A DNA stretch of 64,000 bases from contig CAMFGW010000016.1 in the NCBI GenBank assembly GCA_945952025.1, forward strand, positions 1 to 64,000, given 5' to 3'. Numbering within the stretch: position 1 is the first letter of the stretch; every line of letters begins with the position of its first letter. Positions 57,938-64,000 of the stretch are shown piece after piece. This DNA is from an uncultured Paracoccaceae bacterium (GTDB lineage Bacteria > Pseudomonadota > Alphaproteobacteria > Rhodobacterales > Rhodobacteraceae). Under the pieces are notes generated by a model. That model was not told the DNA's origin. It did no database searches and worked only from the letters and a program-made list of their open reading frames with translations. Position numbers and translations under genes: made by a program.

Positions 57938-59755
57938 TCAGACGACCAGCGCCGCGCCCTGGTCGGCGGGGCCGACATGGGCGCGGAAGGTCGCGAACAG
58001 CTCGCGCCCCATGCCGTGGTCATTGGCGCTCAGGTCCGGGGTGGCGGGGGTGCGGGCCAGAAGGTCCGGGACCAGCGCCTCGAGCGTGCCGGCATCGGCG
58101 TCGAGCCGCACAAGATCGCCGTCCCTCAGGCAGGCGAGCGCGCCGCCTGCCGCCGCCTCTGGCGTGACATGGATCGCCGCCGGCACCTTGCCTGACGCGC
58201 CCGACATGCGCCCGTCCGTCACAAGCGCCACGCGCAACCCCCTGTCCTGCAGGACGGCGAGCGTGGGCGTCAGCGAATGAAGCTCCGGCATGCCATTGGC
58301 GCGCGGGCCCTGGAAGCGGACGACGACCACCGTGTCGGACGTGAACTCGCCCTTGCGGAAGGCCTCTTTCACCGCCTGCTGAGTGTCGAAAACCCGCACC
58401 GGCGCCTCGATCACATGCCGGTCGGGCGCCACGGCCGAGATCTTGATGACCCCGCGCCCCAGGTTGCCCTTCAGCTCTTTCAGGCCCCCGGACGGCTGGA
58501 ATGGATCGGAGGCGGGGCGCAGAATGCGGTCGTTCAGGCTGCCCGCGGTGCCCTCGCGCCACACAAGGCGGCCGTCCTGCAACCCCGGCTCGCGCCGGTA
58601 AAGCGCCAGCCCGTCGCCCGCGACCGTCAGAACGTCGGGGTGCAGAAGCCCTGCGTCCAGAAGCTGGCCGATCAGGAAGCCCATGCCACCCGCCGCGTGG
58701 AAATGGTTCACGTCGGCCAGCCCGTTCGGATAGACCTTGGCCATCAGCGGCACCGCCGCCGACAGGTCGGCGAAGTCGTCAAGGTCAAGGATCACCCCCG
58801 CCGCCCGCGCCATCCCCGGCAGGTGCAGCACCAGGTTCGTGGACCCGCCCGTCGCCATCAGGCCGACGATGCCGTTGACGAAGGTGCGCTCATCCAGAAT
58901 GTGCCCGACTGGCCGATAGTCATTGCCAAGCGCCGTCATCGCGGCGGCGCGTTCGACGGCGGCCTCGGTCAGCGCCTGGCGAAGCGGCGTGCCCGGCGTC
59001 ACGAAGCTTGCGCCCGGCAGGTGCAGGCCCATGATCTCCATCAGCATCTGGTTGGTGTTCGCGGTGCCGTAGAAGGTGCAGGTGCCCGGGCCGTGATAGC
59101 TGGCCATTTCCGCCGCCATCAGGTCGGCACGCCCCGCCTTGCCTTCGGCCCAGGCCTGCCGGACCTTCGACTTCTCGTCGTTCGGCAGGCCCGAGGTCAT
59201 GGGACCCGACGGCACGAAGAGCGCGGGCAGGTGGCCGAAGGTCGCGGCCGCCATGACGAGGCCTGGCACGATCTTGTCGCAGATGCCAAGGAAAAGGGCT
59301 GCGTCGAACGTGTCATGGCTGAGCGCCACCCCCGCCGACAGGGCGATCACGTCGCGGGAAAAGAGCGACAGTTCCATCCCCGCGCGGCCCTGTGTGACCC
59401 CGTCGCACATCGAGGGCACGCCGCCCGCGACCTGCGCCGTAGCGCCCGCGCGCCGCGCGGTGGCGCGGATCAGGGCCGGATACTCCTCGTAAGGCTGATG
59501 CGCCGACAGCATGTCGTTGTAGGCCGTGACGATGCCGATGTTCGGCGCCCGCTCGGCCACCAGCACCGCCTTGTCGTCCCCCATGGCGGCATAGGCATGG
59601 GCCTGGTTCCCGCAAGACAGGTGCGCGCGCGCCGGCCCCTGGCTCGCCGCGCGGGCGACCTTGTCCAGATAGGCCGCGCGTGTTTGGGCCGAACGCGCGC
59701 GGATGCGGTCGGTGACGCGGGCAAGGGTGGGGTTGAGCGGCGGGGAAGCAGGCAT
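57938..59755 (-). CDS. edd: 6-phosphogluconate dehydratase
   Basis: A 605-residue IlvD/Edd-family 4Fe-4S dehydratase. [26 protein letters not shown] and [20 protein letters not shown] carry cluster cysteines. The C-terminal [24 protein letters not shown] is the family signature. With eda it makes a complete Entner-Doudoroff branch. It is controlled by the promoter and palindrome at 59785-59813. Confidence 0.96.
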   Translation of the reverse strand: MPASPPLNPTLARVTDRIRARSAQTRAAYLDKVARAASQGPARAHLSCGNQAHAYAAMGDDKAVLVAERAPNIGIVTAYNDMLSAHQPYEEYPALIRATARRAGATAQVAGGVPSMCDGVTQGRAGMELSLFSRDVIALSAGVALSHDTFDAALFLGICDKIVPGLVMAAATFGHLPALFVPSGPMTSGLPNDEKSKVRQAWAEGKAGRADLMAAEMASYHGPGTCTFYGTANTNQMLMEIMGLHLPGASFVTPGTPLRQALTEAAVERAAAMTALGNDYRPVGHILDERTFVNGIVGLMATGGSTNLVLHLPGMARAAGVILDLDDFADLSAAVPLMAKVYPNGLADVNHFHAAGGMGFLIGQLLDAGLLHPDVLTVAGDGLALYRREPGLQDGRLVWREGTAGSLNDRILRPASDPFQPSGGLKELKGNLGRGVIKISAVAPDRHVIEAPVRVFDTQQAVKEAFRKGEFTSDTVVVVRFQGPRANGMPELHSLTPTLAVLQDRGLRVALVTDGRMSGASGKVPAAIHVTPEAAAGGALACLRDGDLVRLDADAGTLEALVPDLLARTPATPDLSANDHGMGRELFATFRAHVGPADQGAALVV

Positions 59756-59784
59756 CGGTGGGCTCCTGATCGGGCGGCGGCATC

Positions 59785-59813
59785 GCAGTAGCAGATTTCG
59801 TTAGCGCTAACAA
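59785..59813 (-). promoter_or_regulatory. edd-eda promoter
   Basis: The minus strand has TTGTTA (59808-59813) and TACTGC (59785-59790) with a 17-bp spacer and a leader of about 25 nt. The -35 overlaps the operator palindrome. Confidence 0.55.
59800..59811. promoter_or_regulatory. LacI-type operator GTTAGCGCTAAC
   Basis: A perfect 12-bp palindrome with central CG, the form bound by many LacI-family sugar regulators. It overlaps the -35 of the edd-eda promoter, so a repressor here would control the Entner-Doudoroff pair. No LacI gene lies in the window. Confidence 0.75.
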
Positions 59814-59886
59814 TCCTTGGCCTTCGCCGCGTTCACTCTGTCCCCGCGCCCGGCCGAGTGCAAGCGCCGGCCGCAGCAAGGGCCCC

Positions 59887-59915
59887 TTTCGGGACGCGCG
59901 CCCCTGCGCTAGAAG
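59887..59915 (+). promoter_or_regulatory. candidate promoter of RlmI-like gene
   Basis: TTTCGG (59887-59892) and TAGAAG (59910-59915), 17 bp apart, about 35 bp before the ATG at 59950. The boxes are weaker than for other promoters here. Confidence 0.4.
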
Positions 59916-59949
59916 CGCCCATCCCGCCTTGCCGCCCGGAGCCGCCACG

Positions 59950-61188
59950 ATGACCGATAACACGCCCGAGACTGACGGCCGCCCCGACAGCGGCCCCAAC
60001 GGCCGCCCCGTCGTCCGCCTGCGCCCCAAGGCCGAGGCGCGCGCCATCCGGCACGGCTTCCCCTGGGTCTATGCCGACGAGCTGGTCACCGACCGCCGCA
60101 CCATGGCCCTGACGCCCGGCGCCCTCGCCATCCTTGAAGATGCCGAGCGCCGCCCCCTGGGCCTGGTGACCGTCAATCCGAAGTCGAAGATCATCGCCCG
60201 CATGATGGACCGCGATCCGGCCGCGACAATCGACGCGGACTGGCTCGCCGCCCGCATCGCCCGCGCGCAGGCCCTCAGGACCAGGCTCTACGACGCGCCC
60301 TTCTACCGGCTGGTCCATGCCGAAGCCGACGGCCTGCCCGGCCTTGTCATCGACCGCTTCGGCGAGGCGGCGGTGATCCAGCCGAACGCCGCCTGGGCCG
60401 AGGCGCACCTCGGCCTGCTGACCGAGGCGCTGACGCGGGTCACGGGCGTCACGACCGTCGTCAAGAACGGCTCGGGCCGGGCGCGGGGGCCTGAGGGGTT
60501 GGCCGATGACAGCGCCATCCTTGGGGGGTCCCTGTCCGGGCCCGTCGCGGTGCCGATGAACGGGGCGACCTACATGGCCGATCTGACCGGCGGCCAGAAG
60601 ACCGGGCTTTTCTACGACCAGCGCGACAACCACGCCTTTGCCGCGCGGCTGGCGCGCGGCGGCCGGGTGCTTGATGTCTTTTCCCATGTCGGCGGCTTTG
60701 CCCTTGCCGCCCTTGCGGCGGGCGCGACCGAGGCGCTGGCGATCGACGGATCGGCCCCGGCACTGGCGCTCGCCGAAGAGGGCGCCGCGCGGTCGGGCTT
60801 CGCCGACCGCTTTGCCACCCGCAAGGCCGATGCCTTCGCGGCGATGGAGGCGCTCGCCGCAGAGGGCCAGCGTTTCGACCTGGTGGTCTGCGATCCCCCG
60901 GCCTTCGCGCCGAACAAGGCCGCACTCGAGGCGGGCCTCAGGGCCTATGAACGTGTCGCGCGCCTTGCCGCACCGCTCGTCGCCCCGGGCGGTGCGCTCG
61001 TCCTCTGTTCCTGCTCGCACGCCGCCGACCTGACCCAGTTCCGCGCAGCGAGCGCGCGCGGCATCGGCCGGGGCGGCCGGCGCGGGCAGCTCCTCTTCAC
61101 CGGCTTTGCCGGGCCGGACCATCCCGCCCTGCCGCAACTCGCCGAAAGCACCTACCTCAAGGCGCTGGCCTTCCGGCTCGACGGCTGA
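59950..61188 (+). CDS. RlmI-like class I rRNA methyltransferase
   Basis: A 412-residue protein with an N-terminal PUA-like domain (VRLRPKAEARAIRHGFPWVYADEL) and a central EEHEED-type region (YRLVHAEADGLPGLVIDRFG). The C-terminal SAM domain has RVLDVFSHVGGFALAALAAGA, FDLVVCDPPAFAPNK (DPPAF catalytic motif) and LVLCSCSHAADL. This is the layout of cytosine-5 23S rRNA methyltransferases such as RlmI. The start MTDNTPETDG is preferred, with GGAG 9 nt upstream. The stop overlaps the PIN gene start by one base. Confidence 0.88.
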   Translation: MTDNTPETDGRPDSGPNGRPVVRLRPKAEARAIRHGFPWVYADELVTDRRTMALTPGALAILEDAERRPLGLVTVNPKSKIIARMMDRDPAATIDADWLAARIARAQALRTRLYDAPFYRLVHAEADGLPGLVIDRFGEAAVIQPNAAWAEAHLGLLTEALTRVTGVTTVVKNGSGRARGPEGLADDSAILGGSLSGPVAVPMNGATYMADLTGGQKTGLFYDQRDNHAFAARLARGGRVLDVFSHVGGFALAALAAGATEALAIDGSAPALALAEEGAARSGFADRFATRKADAFAAMEALAAEGQRFDLVVCDPPAFAPNKAALEAGLRAYERVARLAAPLVAPGGALVLCSCSHAADLTQFRAASARGIGRGGRRGQLLFTGFAGPDHPALPQLAESTYLKALAFRLDG

Positions 61189-61727
61189 TGCGGGCGCTTC
61201 TGGACGCCAACGTCCTTTACCCGACCGTTCTGCGCCAGATCCTGACCGGCGTCGCGGCCGCCGGGCTTTACGAGCCGCTCTGGTCCGACCGCATCCTGGA
61301 AGAATGGGCGCGCGCGACCGTGAAACTCGGCCCAGAAGCCGAGCGTCAGGCGCGGTCAGAAGTCGCGGGTCTGCGCGCGGCCTTCCCGGCGGCACTGGTC
61401 CCCCCCGACGCGGCGCTGGCGGCGCGGCTCCGGCTGCCCGACCCCGACGACGTGCATGTACTGGCCGCCGCGATCTCGGGCGGGGCGGAGGTGATCGTCA
61501 CGCGGAACGCCACAGACTTCCCCCGCGCCACGCTCGCCGCCGAAGGGATCGAGCGCCTGGACGCCGACCAGTTCCTGACCGCGCTCTGGTCAGGGACGCC
61601 CGAGGTCGTCGCCGGGGTCTGCCAGCGGGTCCGGGCAGAGGCCGAGCGGCTGTCCGGCGAGCCGTGGGAGATGCGCGCGCTTTTGAAGCGGGCGGGTCTG
61701 CCGAAGCTGGGGAAACGTCTGGGATAG
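61188..61727 (+). CDS. PIN-domain protein
   Basis: A 179-residue protein whose residues 1-130 form a PIN nuclease domain. MRALLDANVLYP (Asp6), WSDRILEEWAR (Glu), LPDPDDVHVLAAA (Asp pair) and IVTRNATDFP are the four acidic-site motifs. Members cut RNA, often as toxins. No antitoxin gene precedes it. Instead it overlaps the rRNA methyltransferase gene, which suggests a housekeeping RNA role or a toxin tamed by co-translation. A C-terminal helical extension follows. Confidence 0.85.
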   Translation: MRALLDANVLYPTVLRQILTGVAAAGLYEPLWSDRILEEWARATVKLGPEAERQARSEVAGLRAAFPAALVPPDAALAARLRLPDPDDVHVLAAAISGGAEVIVTRNATDFPRATLAAEGIERLDADQFLTALWSGTPEVVAGVCQRVRAEAERLSGEPWEMRALLKRAGLPKLGKRLG

Positions 61728-61783
61728 GCGGACGGCGCCCGCTGCTGTACACAAAATCGTGAGATTCCTTTAGGGAGAGTACG

Positions 61784-62560
61784 ATGGCGATGCGTTTTAC
61801 ATCTGCGGGAGTTCTGGCGGTCGCGGTTTTGTTCGCGGCGGCGCCGGTGCCGGGGGTGGCGAGCCCGGTTTGGCCCTCATTCGTTAGCACGATCACCTTT
61901 TCGGGCCGGGTCACGTCGGGAACAGATGTGACCGGAGTGTTCGGTGACGCTGGTGCCGACCTCAGCGGGCTGCGGTATGAGTTGAGTTATGAACTCTACG
62001 CCACGCCGATCAAAGATTCCTCCGTCTTTGAGTATGACGGGTGGCGTCGTGAGTATTTCAACAATGACTTTATTAGCGCTTTTACGTCAATAAACATGCG
62101 CATCAACAACCGTGACTATAAGTTCGCGTCGACAGACTGGTCTCTCGCGATCCTCGACTCAGGATCGAGCGCGACTTACTGGACAGGCGGGTTGGCCGTT
62201 TCGCTGTATAGCAACAACATGGAACGCATTTACCCAGATCAATCGATCATGGACTACTCGGCGACCTACCAGGAATTTTCGGACCCGGCGGACAATCACA
62301 TGAGGTCGCTTCTCACCCCGATGGTGAAGCGCGCCAAAGGGCCGTCGACGGGCGGTTTCAGTCTTTCCCGTGTGGACTTCGGTCCGAACTGGGATGAGAT
62401 CCACCCTGTCGTTAGTGCCTTCGGCACGCTCAACGCCGAGTGGATGCGAATCACCGCAGGTGGCATCGCGCCGGTGCCCCTCCCGGCCACGGTCGGACCC
62501 TTCCTTCTGGCCCTGGGCATGGGCGGCATCTTCGCCTGGCGCAGAGCGCGATCTTCCTGA
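61784..62560 (+). CDS. VPLPA-CTERM surface protein
   Basis: A 258-residue exported protein. The signal peptide is MAMRFTSAGVLAVAVLFAAA...GVAS. The mid part is rich in Ser, Thr, Tyr and Asn (IKDSSVFEYDGWRREYFNND) and resembles no enzyme. The tail (residues ~230-258) has PVPLPATVGPFLLALGMGGI and FAWRRARSS: a VPLPA motif, one membrane helix and an Arg cluster, the sorting signal handled by exosortase-type enzymes. Base composition is visibly less GC-rich than its neighbours. The ribosome site is AGGGAGAG. No exosortase is in the window. Confidence 0.85.
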   Translation: MAMRFTSAGVLAVAVLFAAAPVPGVASPVWPSFVSTITFSGRVTSGTDVTGVFGDAGADLSGLRYELSYELYATPIKDSSVFEYDGWRREYFNNDFISAFTSINMRINNRDYKFASTDWSLAILDSGSSATYWTGGLAVSLYSNNMERIYPDQSIMDYSATYQEFSDPADNHMRSLLTPMVKRAKGPSTGGFSLSRVDFGPNWDEIHPVVSAFGTLNAEWMRITAGGIAPVPLPATVGPFLLALGMGGIFAWRRARSS

Positions 62561-62567
62561 GGAAACG

Positions 62568-62601
62568 CGCTGATCGTTAGCCCTTCCAGACCGGATCAGC
62601 G
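62568..62601. terminator. hairpin between VPLPA gene and DUF1003 gene
   Basis: CGCTGATC (62568-62575) and GATCAGCG (62594-62601) form an 8-bp stem with an 18-nt loop, 8 bp after the VPLPA-CTERM stop in a convergent gap. There is no T tract, so it is a weak terminator candidate. Confidence 0.35.
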
Positions 62602-62665
62602 AAATCTGTCATCCCTGCTACGTGACGGGACCCCCACACGCCCTACCGGTTCAGCAATTCCGCGC

Positions 62666-63355
62666 CTACCTGCCATTCTCCTCCAGAAGATCAATCTGGA
62701 TCCGCTGGATTTCCGCCAGCCGCTGCCACTGGCGCGCCATCTGGTGGTCCATCTTGTCGTGCAACTGGCGGATTTCCAGCTCGGACTTGAGGTTGATCAC
62801 ATAGTCATTCTGCGCGCGCTGGCGGTCGCGCGCCTCTTGCCGGCGCTGGCTCATCATGATGACCGGCGCCTGAAGGGCCGCGATGCAGGACAGGACGAGA
62901 TTCAAGAGGATGAACGGATAGGCGTCGAACGGCCGGAAGAGCCAGCCGGTGACGTTGAGCAGGGTCCAGACGAGCAGCAGGGCCATGAAACTCAGGATGA
63001 ATGCCCAGGACCCGCCGAAGTTCGCCACCCGGTCGGCCATCCCGTCGCCAAAGGTTGCCGGCTTGTCGGGGTCGGGCAGAAGCGTGGTCAGGGGGATGGC
63101 ATTGTCCATGCTTTCGAGAATCTTGCGGTCGAGCGCGTCAAGATCGCCGACCTCATCCTCGAGCATGTGCGCGACATAGTCGCGCCGGAGCGCCCGCAGG
63201 TCATCGCGGCAGATCAGGCTGTCGTCGGGCAGGTCGGGATGCTTCTCGCGGAACATCTCGAAAAGGCCGCGCCGCAATTGATCGCCTTCGATCATCGAAG
63301 CGGCAGCGCAGACCTTGCCGCAGATCGCGCAGCTGGCCGTCTCGGGCTCATTCAT
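62666..63355 (-). CDS. DUF1003 membrane protein
   Basis: A 229-residue protein. An N-terminal small zinc-ribbon-like region (CAICGKVC) precedes the DUF1003 core: ADRVANFGGSWAFILSFMALLLVWTLLNV, then YPFILLNLVLSCIAALQAPVIMMSQRRQEARDRQRAQNDYVINLKSELEI. Two membrane helices are followed by a long coiled coil to the C-terminus. Function is unknown. The start MNEPETASCAICG follows AAAGGACC. Confidence 0.88.
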   Translation of the reverse strand: MNEPETASCAICGKVCAAASMIEGDQLRRGLFEMFREKHPDLPDDSLICRDDLRALRRDYVAHMLEDEVGDLDALDRKILESMDNAIPLTTLLPDPDKPATFGDGMADRVANFGGSWAFILSFMALLLVWTLLNVTGWLFRPFDAYPFILLNLVLSCIAALQAPVIMMSQRRQEARDRQRAQNDYVINLKSELEIRQLHDKMDHQMARQWQRLAEIQRIQIDLLEENGR

Positions 63356-63467
63356 GACGGGTCCTTTCAGTCGGCGGGAAGCCTTTCGACCGGCGTGACG
63401 GTTCGGGCTGCGAAAAGCAAGCCCGCGCGCTGTCAACACGTGGTGACGAAGGGCGCCGGAGCCCCCC

Positions 63468-64000
63468 TTAGCCAGCGCGGCTTTGCCGCTTGCGCTCGTG
63501 GGGGTCCAGAAGCCGCTTCCTCAGCCGCACGATCTTGGGCGTGACCTCGACCAGTTCGTCATCCTCGACATAGGCGATGGCCTCTTCCAGGCTCATGCGC
63601 ACGGGCGGCGTCAGGCGCACGGCCTCGTCCGTGCCGCTCGCGCGGATGTTGGTCAGCTTCTTGCCCTTCAGCGGGTTCACTTCCAGATCGTTGTCGCGGG
63701 AATGTTCGCCGATGATCATCCCCTCGTAGATCTGCTCCTGCGCGCCGATGAAGAGCCGGCCGCGCTCCTCGAGGTTCCAGAGCGCATAGGCCACCGAAAC
63801 GCCGTTCTCCATCGAGATCAGGACACCGACGCGGCGACCCTGGATCGGGCCCTTGTGCGCAACCCAGCCGTGAAAGATCCGGTTCAGGACGCCCGTGCCG
63901 CGCGTGTCGGTCAGGAACTGGCCGTGGTAGCCGATGAGCCCGCGTGATGGCACATGGGCGACGATCCGCGTCTTGCCGACGCCGGCAGGCCGCATCTCGA
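63468..64000 (-). CDS. typA: translational GTPase TypA/BipA, C-terminal part only
   Basis: This is the last ~177 residues of TypA, a ribosome-binding GTPase of stress and cold adaptation. It includes EMRPAGVGKTRIVAHVPSRGLIGYHG, the unique C-terminal domain RVGVLISMENGVSVAYALWNLEERG and EEAIAYVEDDELVEVTPKIVRLRKRLLDPHERKR. The reading frame runs off the window at 64000, so the GTPase domain is outside. Confidence 0.95.
   Translation of the reverse strand, partial: EMRPAGVGKTRIVAHVPSRGLIGYHGQFLTDTRGTGVLNRIFHGWVAHKGPIQGRRVGVLISMENGVSVAYALWNLEERGRLFIGAQEQIYEGMIIGEHSRDNDLEVNPLKGKKLTNIRASGTDEAVRLTPPVRMSLEEAIAYVEDDELVEVTPKIVRLRKRLLDPHERKRQSRAG

Noticed and set aside
61188-61727. A classical toxin-antitoxin pair.
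   Set aside because: No small antitoxin gene precedes or follows the PIN gene; its only coupled neighbour is the methyltransferase.

Overview
This is a GC-rich bacterial contig end, most likely from an alphaproteobacterium of the Rhodobacteraceae/Paracoccaceae. The evidence is family-level: a permuted two-piece tmRNA, an alpha-type SspB, ChpT, HdaA, the F1-ATPase inhibitor zeta subunit, the DMSP lyase DddP, olsBA, the fumC-DUF4169-RHH block and a VPLPA-CTERM protein. Both ends cut a gene. Bases 1-48 are not genomic: they are an Illumina Nextera i7 adapter left by the assembly.

Layout. 49-2560: truncated alpha/beta hydrolase and a cytochrome P450. 2539-6857: fumC operon, phospholipid methyltransferase-like gene, sspB and the chromate pair chrB-chrA. 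7659-8872: no protein gene; it holds ssrA and two copies of an intergenic repeat. 8873-12812: fliG, a TPR protein, purB and a CDGSH iron-sulfur protein. 12882-13149: internally deleted methyltransferase remnant. 13242-16159: dddP, a flavodoxin-fold reductase and a heme-dependent oxidative N-demethylase. 16461-20127: glnBA and nnr. 20356-26317: Hint protein, tRNA-Leu-tig, exonuclease-family protein, selO and ppx. 26349-33950: ppk, hdaA and perM, divergent from obgE-proBA. 34069-38674: chpT, DUF3553, olsBA, aquaporin and lipA. 39244-46645: betaine-homocysteine methyltransferase, ATPase inhibitor, purCSQ, a DctB/DctD-type two-component system and hpaR. 46743-52012: a homoprotocatechuate meta-cleavage operon, hpaFEDGHI. 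52009-53813: psuK-psuG. 53924-57014: glnE and a small hypothetical gene. 57267-59755: the Entner-Doudoroff pair edd-eda. 59950-64000: an RlmI-like methyltransferase, a PIN protein, a VPLPA-CTERM protein, DUF1003 and truncated typA.

Connections. Three parts of nitrogen regulation lie in the window: GlnA with its adenylylation tyrosine, its adenylyltransferase GlnE, and the PII protein GlnB. The hpa genes take homoprotocatechuate to succinic semialdehyde and pyruvate, but the hydroxylase hpaBC is not here. chrBA, edd-eda, hpaR/hpaF, perM/obgE, purC, glnE, dctB and several others have recognisable -35/-10 promoters, and four of these place the transcription start on or next to the start codon.

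The most unusual signal is a family of about 200-bp, multi-hairpin intergenic repeats. Nine full or partial copies occur in both orientations, nearly all squeezed between the 3' ends of convergent genes.
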